Of a DNA stretch of 64,000 bases, positions 44,478-53,291 are shown piece after piece. Below the pieces are notes generated by a model. The model was given only the letters and a program-made list of their open reading frames with translations, was not told the DNA's origin and did not search any database. Source of the DNA: Betaproteobacteria bacterium Ga0077527 (GTDB lineage: Bacteria > Pseudomonadota > Gammaproteobacteria > Burkholderiales > SG8-41); the NCBI GenBank assembly GCA_001464815.1, contig LNDW01000020.1, positions 62,001-126,000 on the forward strand. The letters are read 5' to 3'. Made by a program: the position numbers and the translations under genes. The stretch's first letter is position 1; each line of letters opens with the position of its first letter.

Positions 44478-45635
44478 ATGAATCCCATCGTCATCATCGG
44501 CAGCGGCCTCGCGGGTTACAACACCGCGAAGGAGCTGCGCAAGCTCGACACCGCGACGCCGCTCGTCATCATCGCCGCCGACAGCAGTCGCTTTTATTCC
44601 AAGCCGATGCTGTCGAACGCCATCGCCTCGAAAAAAGCGCCGGCCGCGATCGCGCTGAACACGCCCGAACAGATGGCCACCCAGCTCAATGCCACGGTGC
44701 GCGCCAACACCCGCATCGACACCATCGACACCGCCGCGCACACGCTGAAGATCGGCAATGAAACTCTGACCTACTCGAAACTGGTGCTGGCGCTGGGCGC
44801 CGACCAGATCCGTCTGCCGCTATCGGGAAATGCGGCAGGCAGCGTAATGACCGTCAACGACCTCGATGAATACGCCCACTTCCGCGACACGCTGGAAGGC
44901 AAAAAGCGCGTGGCCATCATCGGCGCCGGCCTGATCGGCTGCGAATTCGCCAACGATCTGGCGGCCGGCGGTTATGCGGTTGACGTGATTGACATCGCAC
45001 AACAGCCGCTGGGCCGCCTGCTGCCGGCCGAAGGCGGTGCGCTGCTCAGGGACAAACTCTCGGCGCTGGGCGTGCAGTGGCACTTCGGCACCGGCGTGAA
45101 AGCGGTAGAAAGCGCAGGCGATAGCGCTGACAGCGGCTATCTCCTCACCCTCGACAACGGCAACACGATTGAGGCCGACCTCGTGCTGTCAGCCGTGGGC
45201 CTGAAACCGCGCACCGCGATTGCGGCGGCCGCCGGCATCCAGGTCAACCGCGGAATCGTTGCCGACCGCGGGCTTGCCACCAGCGCGCCCGATGTCTACA
45301 CGCTGGGCGACTGCGCCGAAATCGAAGGCCTGGTGATGCCTTACGTGATGCCGATCATGCACGCCGCACGCGCGCTGGCGCAGACACTGGCCGGAAAACC
45401 GGCGCAGGTCTCATTCCCGGCGATGCCGGTGATGGTGAAAACCCCCGCCTGCCCGACCATCGTTTCACCGCCCGCCGCCGGAGCCTCGGGCAATTGGCAA
45501 ATCGAAGCCAACCCGGAGGGTGTGAAATCGCTGTTCGTCGCCCCCGACGGAAAACTGCTCGGTTTTGCCCTCAACGGCACCGCCACCGCGGAACGTCCGA
45601 AGCTGCTGCCGCAACTGCCGCCGGTGCTGGCCTGA
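44478..45635 (+). CDS. FAD/NAD-dependent rubredoxin reductase-like protein
   Basis: 385 aa. FAD-binding GSGLAGYNTAKEL at the N-terminus, NAD-binding GAGLIGCEFANDL near residue 152, and TLGDCAE near 275 that contacts FAD. Length and order match rubredoxin-NAD reductases (AlkT/RubB-like and NorW-like). The place directly after rubredoxin and rubrerythrin supports a role in feeding electrons to them from NADH. The redox-active Cys pair of thioredoxin reductase is absent. Confidence 0.9.
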   Translation: MNPIVIIGSGLAGYNTAKELRKLDTATPLVIIAADSSRFYSKPMLSNAIASKKAPAAIALNTPEQMATQLNATVRANTRIDTIDTAAHTLKIGNETLTYSKLVLALGADQIRLPLSGNAAGSVMTVNDLDEYAHFRDTLEGKKRVAIIGAGLIGCEFANDLAAGGYAVDVIDIAQQPLGRLLPAEGGALLRDKLSALGVQWHFGTGVKAVESAGDSADSGYLLTLDNGNTIEADLVLSAVGLKPRTAIAAAAGIQVNRGIVADRGLATSAPDVYTLGDCAEIEGLVMPYVMPIMHAARALAQTLAGKPAQVSFPAMPVMVKTPACPTIVSPPAAGASGNWQIEANPEGVKSLFVAPDGKLLGFALNGTATAERPKLLPQLPPVLA

Positions 45636-45676
45636 ACGTGACGGGTGCGGTGTAACCGCGTTGTAAAATTCGCACC

Positions 45677-46276
45677 ATGCCGCCCGTCACCAAACTGCTG
45701 CTGATCGCCAACGTCGCGGTCTACATCCTGCAGCAGTTGCTGGGTGACATCCTGATCATCTGGTTCGGGCTGTGGCCCTTCCATGTGCCCGCAAATTTCG
45801 GCGCGAGCTTCATGCCCTGGCAGGTCATCAGCTACGGCTTCCTGCACGGCGGGCTGATGCACATCGGCTTCAACATGCTGGCGCTGTACATGTTCGGCGG
45901 CCAGATCGAGCAGGTCTTCGGCGCGCGGCGTTTCCTGATCTATTACCTCGGCTGCATCTTCGCCGCCGCCATCGCCCAGCTTGCAGTGACCAGCCTTTCG
46001 GGCGGAGACCCCTATCCCACCGTGGGCGCCTCGGGCGGCGTGTTCGGCCTGCTGCTTGCCTACGGCCTGTTTTTTCCGCACCGCAGGGTGCTGCTGATCT
46101 TCCCCCCGATTCCGATGCCGGCCTGGCTGTTTGTCACGCTCTACGGCCTGCTCGAAATCTATCTCGGCGTCACCGGCACCCAGTCCGGCGTGGCCCACTT
46201 CGCCCACCTCGGCGGCATGCTCGGCGGCTGGCTGTTGATCCAGCAATGGCGGAAAAAGAACCCAAATCAACCGTGA
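45677..46276 (+). CDS. Rhomboid-family intramembrane serine protease
   Basis: 199 aa, about six membrane helices. FLHGGLMHIGFNMLAL is the conserved helix 2 with His/Asn of the active site, GASGG holds nucleophile S119, and AHFAHLGG holds the catalytic H177. It cleaves substrates within the membrane. TAAAAT at 45664-45669 lies 7 nt before the ATG and there is no ribosome site, so the mRNA may be leaderless. Confidence 0.93.
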   Translation: MPPVTKLLLIANVAVYILQQLLGDILIIWFGLWPFHVPANFGASFMPWQVISYGFLHGGLMHIGFNMLALYMFGGQIEQVFGARRFLIYYLGCIFAAAIAQLAVTSLSGGDPYPTVGASGGVFGLLLAYGLFFPHRRVLLIFPPIPMPAWLFVTLYGLLEIYLGVTGTQSGVAHFAHLGGMLGGWLLIQQWRKKNPNQP

Positions 46277-46290
46277 GCGCGTATTTCCGC

Positions 46291-46325
46291 TCCTCAATCC
46301 TCATTCCTCAGTCCTCACTCCTCAC
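46291..46325 (+). repeat. Heptamer repeat, five units
   Basis: Five tandem units of TCCTCAN (last base A, T, G, C, C). The array fills the gap between the rhomboid stop and the C-terminal codons of the minus-strand gene beyond. The same degenerate family recurs at 42241-42261, 52511-52552 and 53292-53305. Confidence 0.8.
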
Positions 46326-47178
46326 TGTCCTGCCGCCCCCAGCAACGCAGCAGCAGCTCCGCAATCCAGCGATCCCCCGGCTCCAGCGTGTCATGCACAC
46401 GCAGGCCATCGGCATCGGCCTCGAGCTCTTTCAACCCCACACTGCGCAGATTGGCCGCACCCACCACATAACCAAGGCGCGCGTAATGCTCGCGCTCGAT
46501 GGCAGTATCGACCGCAGGCGCATCACTCAACCAGATCCATTCATCGACAAATTCGCGCGCGGCACGATCCAGTTCGGCAAACAGCGCGTCGTCCACCGCG
46601 ACACGCATGCAGGGCCGCGCCGGCGGCGTGTCCGCCGCATCACGCAGCCGCCATACCACTGACCACTCCGGCTCGCCCTCGGTCGCGCGCAGCTCGATGC
46701 CGTCACCGGTGCGCAGCAGATGGAACAGCGCATCACGCCGGTCGTTGATGACATAACCCGCCCACTCCTCCGTACCCAGCCGCGTCAGCAACAGGCCGAG
46801 CTCGATCCGGCCATTGGCGGCGACCTGAACCCTCCGGTTGGTCATCCGCGCGGCACTGGTCGCCACACTGTCCTCGCTGTGCTCCACCAGCTTGCCGCCG
46901 GCGAGTTGCGCACGGCCGCTGCGGCCGGCGCCGACATTGACCCACTCCGCCGTCACCACCAGCTGCGGAAATTCGAGCGAGGCCGCGGCAAATGCCGGGA
47001 AGGGAATGCCGCCCTGCACCTTGAAGTCATAGGACAGCGCGTCATCACCATGATGGGTCTCGAAACCGCCGCTGGCCTCGGCGGCGAGCAGCGCGCGGAT
47101 GCGTGCGTCAGCGGCCGTCAGTGCATCGCGGTCGCCGCTGACGGTGAGTGTGGCGTGTATCAGCAGGTCGCCACTCAT
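46315..47178 (-). CDS. Hypothetical protein coupled to an FNT channel
   Basis: 287 aa from MSGDLLIHATLTVSGDRDAL. I do not recognise the family. It has no signal peptide or membrane helices, is acidic, and appears beta-rich in the first half (SYDFKVQGGIPFPAFAAASLEFPQLVVTAEWVNVG) with an alpha/beta second half (VVWRLRDAADTPPARPCMRVAVDDALF). Its ATG overlaps the FNT gene stop by 4 nt, so the two are translated together. The last codons run into the heptamer repeat array. Confidence 0.75.
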   Translation of the reverse strand: MSGDLLIHATLTVSGDRDALTAADARIRALLAAEASGGFETHHGDDALSYDFKVQGGIPFPAFAAASLEFPQLVVTAEWVNVGAGRSGRAQLAGGKLVEHSEDSVATSAARMTNRRVQVAANGRIELGLLLTRLGTEEWAGYVINDRRDALFHLLRTGDGIELRATEGEPEWSVVWRLRDAADTPPARPCMRVAVDDALFAELDRAAREFVDEWIWLSDAPAVDTAIEREHYARLGYVVGAANLRSVGLKELEADADGLRVHDTLEPGDRWIAELLLRCWGRQDSEE

Positions 47179-48005
47179 GCCGCACCGCGCTTCGGCCGGA
47201 TGTAGATCACGTAATAGACCAAAGCCACCAGCACGCTGCCGCCGGCGATGTTGCCGAGAATCACCGGCCCGAGATTGCGGAACATCGCCCACAGCGTGAT
47301 CGCATCGGCGCCGGCAGGCAGCGCGATGCCGCTGTCTTTCAGCAGCAATGCCAGAGGGAAGAAATACATGTTGGCGATGGAGTGCTCGAACCCCGCGGCG
47401 ACAAAGGCCGAGATCGGCAGCACGATGGCGGCGAACTTGTCGACCACGGTGCGCCCGGCGAGCACCATCCATACCGCCATGCATACCAGCACATTGCACA
47501 GCACGCCACGGAAAAACAGCTCGCCCAGCGGCATCACGCTCTTGGCGGCGGCAATCTTGAGATAGGTTTGCCCCACCGCGCCGCCGTTGAGGCCGGCGTG
47601 TCCCGACAGGTAAACCAGCAGCGCCAGTCCCGCGGCACCCACGAAATTTGCGAGGCACACCACCACCCAGTTGCGCAGCACCTCGGTGCTGCTGACCTTG
47701 CCGTCAGCCCAGGCCATGGCGAGCAGGTTGTTGCCGGTGAAGAGCTCCGCGCCCGCCACCACGACCAGCAGCAGCCCCAGCGAGAAACACACGCCGCCGA
47801 GCACCCGGCTCACGGCAAAGGACAAGGAGGCGTCGCTGATCACCAGGGTGTAGTACAACGCGCCAAGCCCGATGAAGGCGCCGGCGAGCACGCCCAGCAT
47901 CGCCATCGACAGCAAGGACAGCCGCGTCTTGGCCACGCCGAGGCTGTCCACCCGCTCGGCGATCTGTTGCGGCGAATAAACGTCAAAATTGGGGCCAAGA
48001 CTCAT
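47175..48005 (-). CDS. Formate/nitrite transporter (FNT) family channel
   Basis: 276 aa from MSLGPNFDVYSPQQIAERV (GGAG 9 nt upstream); an ATG at 48020 is also in frame. Six membrane helices with the family signatures GAELFTGNNLLAMA and a second VGAAGLALLVYLSGHAG re-entrant region. It moves formate, nitrite or other small monoacids. It is followed with a 4-nt overlap by an unknown soluble protein. No formate dehydrogenase or nitrite reductase is nearby. Confidence 0.9.
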   Translation of the reverse strand: MSLGPNFDVYSPQQIAERVDSLGVAKTRLSLLSMAMLGVLAGAFIGLGALYYTLVISDASLSFAVSRVLGGVCFSLGLLLVVVAGAELFTGNNLLAMAWADGKVSSTEVLRNWVVVCLANFVGAAGLALLVYLSGHAGLNGGAVGQTYLKIAAAKSVMPLGELFFRGVLCNVLVCMAVWMVLAGRTVVDKFAAIVLPISAFVAAGFEHSIANMYFFPLALLLKDSGIALPAGADAITLWAMFRNLGPVILGNIAGGSVLVALVYYVIYIRPKRGAA

Positions 48006-48073
48006 GCTTGTGGTCTCCATGACAAGGGCGCCAGTGTAAACATGCCCGGCTTGATCGGGTAATCTTGCGCCCC

Positions 48074-48484
48074 ATGATCGCAAAAACCCGCAACAACACG
48101 CTCAAGCTCGCCGACTACTACATGGGCCGCGATGCCGAATACCGCGGCGAACTCACACGCGAGCTGCGTGCCAACGCGCGCGACATCGTCCGCCGCGTCA
48201 ACCGCCTGCTCAAACGCGCGGGCCTGATGCGCAAGGTCACTTCGGGCTGGCGCCCGTCCGCGCTTAACGCCACCGTGCCCGGTGCGGCCAGCGGCAGCAA
48301 ACACATCAGTTGCCTCGCCATCGACCTCGAAGACCGCGACGGCGCTCTCGATGCCTGGTGCATGGCCAACCTGCCGGCGCTCGAAGAACTCGGGCTGTGG
48401 CTGGAACACCCCAAGGCCACCCGCGGCTGGTGCCATCTGCAGACAAGGCCGCCGCGTTCAGGTAATAGGGTGTTCGAGCCTTGA
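48074..48484 (+). CDS. M15-family peptidase (endolysin-like)
   Basis: 136 aa. SGWRPSALNATV and the SKHxxxxAxD motif (H77, D84) followed by GWCHLQ (H121) are the zinc ligands of the M15 D-Ala-D-Ala-type peptidases; the usual Gly of SxHxxGxAxD is Cys here. No signal peptide is seen, as in phage-type endolysins. TAATCT at 48060-48065 lies 8 nt before the ATG without a ribosome site. It may be a phage relic or a cell-wall enzyme; no other phage genes are near. Confidence 0.82.
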   Translation: MIAKTRNNTLKLADYYMGRDAEYRGELTRELRANARDIVRRVNRLLKRAGLMRKVTSGWRPSALNATVPGAASGSKHISCLAIDLEDRDGALDAWCMANLPALEELGLWLEHPKATRGWCHLQTRPPRSGNRVFEP

Positions 48485-48488
48485 ATCA

Positions 48489-48520
48489 TAAGTAATTGTT
48501 TTTATTTAACTATTTTTAAT
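48489..48520 (+). repeat. AT-rich repeat, copy 2
   Basis: Begins with TAAGTAATTGTTT (48489-48501) and continues as A/T sequence across the stop codon of the convergent nitroreductase gene. It lies in the shared 3' region of two convergent genes. Confidence 0.7.
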
Positions 48521-49208
48521 CCATAAACGTCGCGTAATCCTCCACCGCGATCCGTTCGGGCTGAAAGGTATTCACCACATCAGCCTCGTCGGCATAACCC
48601 AGCGCCATGCCGCAGACCACCACCCAGTCGCTGCTGATCGCCAGCTCACGGCGCACCACATCGGGATAACTCGCAATCGACGCCTCGGGACAGGTATGCA
48701 GGCCGCGCGCCCGCGCCGCGAGCATGATCGTCTGCAGAAACATGCCGTAGTCGAGCCAGCTGCCCTTCTCCAGCTTGCGCTCGATGGTAAATACCAGTCC
48801 CGCAGGCGCACCGAAGAATTCGTAATTGCGCGCGCGAAAAGCCTTCGATTTTTCGTGGTCGCCCTTGCCGATGCCCAGCGTGCCGTAGAGTCCCCAGCCG
48901 CAGGCGCGCCGCCGCGCGAGATAAGGCTCGAATACCGGATCGGTGTAGTAATCGTAATCGCGGTGATGGCCGGGCTCGTCGCTCATGAACGCCGACTTGA
49001 TCGCACCGCCCAGCCGCGACAGCGTCGCGCCGGTCAGCACATGCACGCGCCAGGGCTGTATGTTGGAACCGCTCGGCGCATGGCGGCCGACTTCGACAAT
49101 CTCGCGCAGCACATCCGGCGGCACCGGATCGTTGGTGTAAGCGCGGATCGAGCGCCGTGTGCGTGCCGCGGCAAACACATCGGGCGCAGCCTTGTTGAGT
49201 TCGTTCAT
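48516..49208 (-). CDS. Nitroreductase-family FMN enzyme
   Basis: 230 aa from MNELNKAAPDVFAAAR with a strong GGAGGAGG ribosome site. FAAARTRRSIRAYTNDPVP and HAPSGSNIQPWRVHV are the FMN-phosphate and dimer-contact regions of the family; EASIASYPDVVRRELAI and VCGMALGYADE close the fold. It would use NAD(P)H and FMN to reduce nitro compounds, quinones or unsaturated acids. It is convergent with the M15 gene and divergent from the MFS gene. Confidence 0.9.
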   Translation of the reverse strand: MNELNKAAPDVFAAARTRRSIRAYTNDPVPPDVLREIVEVGRHAPSGSNIQPWRVHVLTGATLSRLGGAIKSAFMSDEPGHHRDYDYYTDPVFEPYLARRRACGWGLYGTLGIGKGDHEKSKAFRARNYEFFGAPAGLVFTIERKLEKGSWLDYGMFLQTIMLAARARGLHTCPEASIASYPDVVRRELAISSDWVVVCGMALGYADEADVVNTFQPERIAVEDYATFMD

Positions 49209-49279
49209 GGGACCTCCTCCTGCCTGCGATGGTAGCCGATTGACCGCAGCCAGACTCATCGCCAAACTGCGCGCACACC

Positions 49280-50449
49280 ATGCACACCCCCACCCTCCGA
49301 ACCGGCCTCGTCTTTGCCCTGCTGCAGTTGTTCTTCACGCTGACCTGGACGGTGTACGTGATTTTCCTGCCGCAGCTCGTGGTGCAGGCGGGACTGCCAA
49401 CATCGGCGGTGATCTGGATCCTGCTGCTCGACCAGTTGGTGTTCGTGTTTGCCGACTGGGCGATGGGTGCCAGGGCCGACCGCGCGGCGAAGGTAGTCGG
49501 CCGCCTCGGCCCGCTGATCGGACTGGTGACACTGGTTTCGGCCATCGCCTTCCTGTTGCTGCCTTTTGCCGCGCCGCAGGGCAGTCCGCTGCTGCTGCTC
49601 GCGCTGACCCTGGTGTGGACCATCACTTCATCGGCGCTGCGCGCGCCGCCGCTGGTGCTGATCGGCAAATACGCCGCGGCCGGCGCCAAGCCCTGGCTGT
49701 CGGCGAGCTGGCTCTTGGGACTCGGCATTGCCGGCGCGCTGGCGCCGTACCTGACCATCCAGTTGCGTGACATGGACCCGCGGCTGCCCTTCGCGCTGTC
49801 GGCGATTGCGGTGGCCGTCGCCGCCTGGGGCATGGCCTGGGCCGAACGCCATCTCGCCACAGCAACACCCTCCGCCACGCCACCACCGGCGAAACCGCTG
49901 CCGATCGCCACCTTCCTGCTGGTGGTGGTGCTGGTGGCGTTGGGCTTTCAGGTCCACTTTTCGTTGAACTCCGCGCCGCTGTACCTGCGCCACGCCACTC
50001 CGGCCGAACTCGGCCAGTTGATGCCGCTGTTCTGGGTCGGCTTCAACCTCGCGATGCTGCCGCTGACCTGGATGATCCGCCGCTACGGCGATTTCAAGGT
50101 GATGGCAGCCGGCGCGGTGATCGGCGTGATTGCCGTCATCGCCAGCGCGCAGGCACCGGGGCTGCAGGCGCTGATTGCCACGCAGGTCATTGCCGGTATG
50201 GCCTGGGCCGCGATCATCTTCGGTGCCTTTGGTGCGGCGATGGCCCTGGGCCATACCGGCCGCGAAGGTTTCAGCAGCGGCGGCATGCATGCGATGTTCG
50301 CGGTGGCGGCGCTGCTGCGCATCGGCGTGGTTGCACTGCAGCTCAACCAGCAGCCGGGATTCATTGCATCGCTGGCCATGGTCCCGGCGCTGTGCTGGGG
50401 ACTCGCCGCGCTACTGCTGATCGCCGCCCTGGCCCGCAGCCGCGCTTGA
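49280..50449 (+). CDS. Major facilitator superfamily transporter
   Basis: 389 aa with about twelve membrane helices. The loop after helix 2 holds ADWAMGARADRAAKVVGRLG, a variant of the MFS cytoplasmic motif. The two halves are divided near residue 200 (ATATPSATPPPAKPLP linker). The substrate is not predictable. Its 3' end overlaps the convergent GIY-YIG gene by 39 nt. Confidence 0.88.
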   Translation: MHTPTLRTGLVFALLQLFFTLTWTVYVIFLPQLVVQAGLPTSAVIWILLLDQLVFVFADWAMGARADRAAKVVGRLGPLIGLVTLVSAIAFLLLPFAAPQGSPLLLLALTLVWTITSSALRAPPLVLIGKYAAAGAKPWLSASWLLGLGIAGALAPYLTIQLRDMDPRLPFALSAIAVAVAAWGMAWAERHLATATPSATPPPAKPLPIATFLLVVVLVALGFQVHFSLNSAPLYLRHATPAELGQLMPLFWVGFNLAMLPLTWMIRRYGDFKVMAAGAVIGVIAVIASAQAPGLQALIATQVIAGMAWAAIIFGAFGAAMALGHTGREGFSSGGMHAMFAVAALLRIGVVALQLNQQPGFIASLAMVPALCWGLAALLLIAALARSRA

Positions 50450-50701
50450 CAGCACCAGTGCCAGCTTGTCCTCGCGGGAGAGCTGTTTGATTTCATATTC
50501 GCGGCGGCTCGCCGCCGAGCGGCCTTCCGCCGGCTCGCGATACACCAGCCGCACCGGCCGCCGCGCCCGCGTGTAACTCGCCCCGGTGGCGCCCGCGCCG
50601 TTGTGCGCGGCGATACGCTTGTCGAGATCACGTGCAATGCCGGTGTACAGGCTGCCGTCGGCGCAGCGCACGATATAAACCCACCAGTCATTCGAAGACA
50701 T
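50411..50701 (-). CDS. GIY-YIG nuclease-family protein (UPF0213/YhbQ-like)
   Basis: 96 aa from MSSNDWWVYIVRC. VYIV...LYTG is the GIY-YIG core, followed by DLDKRIAAHN with the conserved Arg and by AASRREYEIKQLSREDK with the catalytic Glu. Small single-domain proteins of this type are common and may act on damaged DNA. The longer upstream frame is the shadow of the gene at 50735. Confidence 0.88.
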   Translation of the reverse strand: MSSNDWWVYIVRCADGSLYTGIARDLDKRIAAHNGAGATGASYTRARRPVRLVYREPAEGRSAASRREYEIKQLSREDKLALVLSSAAAGQGGDQQ

Positions 50702-50734
50702 GAAGTTCTGCAATAAAGGCTCAAGCCCCGTATC

Positions 50735-51280
50735 ATGCCGCCGGTGAAGACATTCAGCCAACTCCTGATTCTGCTGCTGGCCGGCAACGTCCACGCCGCC
50801 GATCCGGCAAAAACATTCTTCGACGTCGAACTCGGCAGCCGTTTTGCGATTCCGGCCTGCGCCGCGAACGAACACTCGGTGACGCAACGGCTGTGCCACA
50901 ACGCGGCGCAGACCACAAAAACCGCCTGGGGCACGACTGATTACGCGGTGTTTTTCCCGCGGCCCAAGGTTGTGCCCTATGCCCGCGGCGAACTCAATGT
51001 CGAAGTCATCAACGGCGTGATCGAAGCCATCCACGTCAATACCTGGGGTCTGCAGACACAGCAGCCGGCGATGGACATGCTGCAGGGCCGTTACGGCCCG
51101 CCGACACGCAGCCGTACCGAAAAACTGGCGAATGTGCGCTCGCGCATCCCCGTGCTCCATGCCGCCTGGGACCGCAGCGACTTTGCCGTGCGCTACACCG
51201 GCGCCACCACCGGCATCGACTGGGGCCGCATCACGCTGGCCACGCCGCGCCACCAGAAACTCAAGGCGCTGCCGGACTGA
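50735..51280 (+). CDS. Hypothetical exported protein
   Basis: 181 aa with a signal peptide ([17 protein letters not shown]). The mature part is a compact alpha/beta protein with Cys in [10 protein letters not shown] and QRLCHNAA that could pair in the periplasm. The C-terminal part ([21 protein letters not shown]) resembles beta strands. I do not recognise the family. It is divergent from the GIY-YIG gene and has no partner on its strand apart from FKBP, 88 bp beyond. Confidence 0.75.
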   Translation: MPPVKTFSQLLILLLAGNVHAADPAKTFFDVELGSRFAIPACAANEHSVTQRLCHNAAQTTKTAWGTTDYAVFFPRPKVVPYARGELNVEVINGVIEAIHVNTWGLQTQQPAMDMLQGRYGPPTRSRTEKLANVRSRIPVLHAAWDRSDFAVRYTGATTGIDWGRITLATPRHQKLKALPD

Positions 51281-51314
51281 CGCCGGCCCGGTTTCGCGGC
51301 CCGCGCGCGCAGGG

Positions 51315-51320
51315 CATAAT
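51315..51320 (+). promoter_or_regulatory. Candidate -10 for the FKBP gene
   Basis: CATAAT followed by GCGCGC, 48 nt before the ATG. The rhlE candidate has the same -10 plus GCGCGC form. No good -35 is visible. Confidence 0.4.
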
Positions 51321-51368
51321 GCGCGCTCGTTTCAACCCAGATCATCATTTCAGGAAAGCATAACCACC

Positions 51369-51713
51369 ATGGCATCAATCACCACCGCAAGCGGACTGAT
51401 CATCGAAGAACTCGTCGCCGGCAACGGCGCGGAAGCCGCCGCCGGGCAATACGTCAGCGTGCACTACACCGGCTGGCTCACCGACGGCACCAAATTCGAT
51501 TCGAGCAAGGACCGCGGCGACCCCTTTGAATTTCCGCTGGGTGCCGGCCATGTGATCAAGGGCTGGGACGAGGGCGTGCAGGGCATGAAAATCGGCGGCT
51601 CGCGCAAACTGACCATACCCGCCAGCCTCGGTTATGGCGCACGGGGCGCCGGCGGCGTGATTCCGCCGAACGCGACGCTGGTGTTTGAAGTCGAACTGCT
51701 GGGCGTTGAATAA
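51369..51713 (+). CDS. FKBP-type peptidyl-prolyl isomerase
   Basis: 114 aa, a single FKBP domain with no signal peptide. [19 protein letters not shown], the [12 protein letters not shown] active-site helix and [27 protein letters not shown] cover the whole fold, including the Tyr, Asp and Trp of the ligand pocket. It speeds prolyl bond rotation in the cytoplasm. AGGAAAG lies upstream of the ATG. Confidence 0.95.
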   Translation: MASITTASGLIIEELVAGNGAEAAAGQYVSVHYTGWLTDGTKFDSSKDRGDPFEFPLGAGHVIKGWDEGVQGMKIGGSRKLTIPASLGYGARGAGGVIPPNATLVFEVELLGVE

Positions 51714-51747
51714 GACCGCATAAATAAAACAAAGGGGGAGCGCGATC

Positions 51748-52443
51748 ATGGGCAGCCACGTCAAGATCAAATCCAGCAGCGGCGGCGGTGAATTCGACTG
51801 CTACCTCGCGCTGCCCGCAGGCGGCGGCAAGGCACCAGCCGTGGTCATGGCCTCCGCGGTACACGGCGTCGATGCCGACATCCAGGGCATCGCCGACGCT
51901 TTTGCGGCTGCCGGTTACATCGCCGCGGCACCCGACCTGTTCTGGCGTACGGTACCCGGCCCGCTGCCGCGCGGCGACGAGCGTTCGGCACAGCGCTCGC
52001 AGCCACGGCTGCCGGTCATCAAAAGCGGCGAGACCGATATCGCCGACACACTGGCGATGGTGCGCAAGCTGGCGCAGCACAACGGCAGGGCGGCGACGAT
52101 GGGCTTCTGCTTCGGCGGCCCCTACGCGGTGATCGGCCCGAAACGCCTCGGCTTCGACGCCGGCATCGGCTGCCACAGCACGCAGATGGGCGACTTCGAG
52201 CATGAATTCGACGGCCTGACAAAACCGGTATGCCTGGTCTGGGGTGATGCCGACCATGCCGCGCCACCCGAATTGCGCGAACGTTACCTCGCCCGCGCAG
52301 CGCGCCAGCCCTCGCTCGCCGTGCACATCTTTCCCGGTGTCGAACACGGCTACATGATGCGCAGCAACCCCAAGGCGTGGAGTGAGGCGACTTACACCTT
52401 CAGCATGGAAAAAATGTTGGACATCCTCAAGTCACTGCGTTGA
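51748..52443 (+). CDS. Dienelactone hydrolase family protein
   Basis: 231 aa alpha/beta hydrolase. Nucleophile C121 in GFCFGG, an acid in WGDADHAAP (167-169) and H200 in GVEHGYM make the Cys-Asp-His triad of the family. Members hydrolyse dienelactone in chloroaromatic breakdown or related esters. GGGGGAG lies 8 nt before the ATG. It is 34 nt after FKBP and could be cotranscribed. No catechol genes are nearby, so the true substrate is open. Confidence 0.9.
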   Translation: MGSHVKIKSSSGGGEFDCYLALPAGGGKAPAVVMASAVHGVDADIQGIADAFAAAGYIAAAPDLFWRTVPGPLPRGDERSAQRSQPRLPVIKSGETDIADTLAMVRKLAQHNGRAATMGFCFGGPYAVIGPKRLGFDAGIGCHSTQMGDFEHEFDGLTKPVCLVWGDADHAAPPELRERYLARAARQPSLAVHIFPGVEHGYMMRSNPKAWSEATYTFSMEKMLDILKSLR

Positions 52444-52455
52444 GCGACCGGCCTG

Positions 52456-52552
52456 ACGATGAACGATGAGTGATGAATGATGAGCACGGGCAACCCCGCA
52501 AGGTTTTGCCCCTCATTCCCCACTCCTGCCCCCTGACTCCTCACTCCTGACT
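52456..52552. repeat. Two heptamer arrays around a small hairpin
   Basis: 52456-52483 holds four units of the form (A/G)(C/T)GATGA or ATGATGA. 52511-52552 holds six units of the form CC(T/C)(C/G)ANT. Between them GGGCAA (52488-52493) and TTGCCC can pair. The second array belongs to the same family as 46291-46325 and ends at the stop of the AmpD-like gene. Confidence 0.7.
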
Positions 52553-53289
52553 CACCGCTGCCGTATAAGGCATCCCAGCAACCCCCGCTCCTCCGCGCTC
52601 AACGGCGCACTGTCGTCCTCCCGCCCCACCCAGTGACGCCGGAATGCGGAAATCGCCACGGCCGGGCGGCTGATGTCGTACCCCAGCGCAGCGAGCAACA
52701 ATCCGTCGTCCACCCCCGGCGGCACCTGCGGATATGGTGGCTCGCACCACAAACCAAAACCCGCCTGCGCCAGGCGGCGCCACGGGAACAGGGCGCTGGG
52801 ATCGGTCTTGCGGCCGGGGGCGACGTCACCATGGCCGAGAACATTCTGCGGCGGCATGCGCCAGCGCGTGGTGATGTCGCGCAGCAGCACGATCAGCGCA
52901 TCGATCTGCGCATCGGCAAACGGCTCCTCACCGGTGTTGTCGAGCTCGATGCCGATCGAAGCCGAGTTGAGGTCCCGGTTGCCGGCCCAGTACGAATCCC
53001 CGGCATGCCAGGCACGGCGCAGTTCATCCACCAGGTAATAGATGCGGCCGTCGCGGCCAATCAGGTAATGCGCGCTGACCTGTGATGCCGGATGGGTCAG
53101 TGTCGCCAGCGCCTGCTCGGCGCTACTGTTGGTGGTGTGGTGCAGGATCACGTATTGCGGCCGGCGCCCGCCGTGGTTCGGTGACGGCCGTGGCTCCATA
53201 TCGAGGCTGCCGTAACGCGGCAGCGCCTGCGGCGTGGCGCCACAAGCGGCGAGCAACATCAACAGCAACAGAACAGCAACACGCCCCAT
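52552..53289 (-). CDS. AmpD/AmiD-like N-acetylmuramoyl-L-alanine amidase lipoprotein
   Basis: 245 aa from MGRVAVLLLLMLLAAC. LAAC is a lipobox, with lipidated Cys at 16. The Amidase_2 domain has YVILHHTTN (first zinc His), IGIELDN (catalytic Glu) and LGHGDVAPGRKTDPS with the further zinc His and Asp. Like AmiD, it would sit in the outer membrane and cut peptides from murein. The C-terminal part resembles the short peptidoglycan-binding tail (VDDGLLLAALGYDIS). Heptamer repeats flank both its ends. Confidence 0.92.
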   Translation of the reverse strand: MGRVAVLLLLMLLAACGATPQALPRYGSLDMEPRPSPNHGGRRPQYVILHHTTNSSAEQALATLTHPASQVSAHYLIGRDGRIYYLVDELRRAWHAGDSYWAGNRDLNSASIGIELDNTGEEPFADAQIDALIVLLRDITTRWRMPPQNVLGHGDVAPGRKTDPSALFPWRRLAQAGFGLWCEPPYPQVPPGVDDGLLLAALGYDISRPAVAISAFRRHWVGREDDSAPLSAEERGLLGCLIRQR

Positions 53290-53291
53290 AC

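Noticed and set aside
48074-48484. Prophage remnant around the M15 endolysin-like gene
   Set aside because: No holin, tail, integrase or attachment-like repeats are near; the neighbours are ordinary chromosomal genes.
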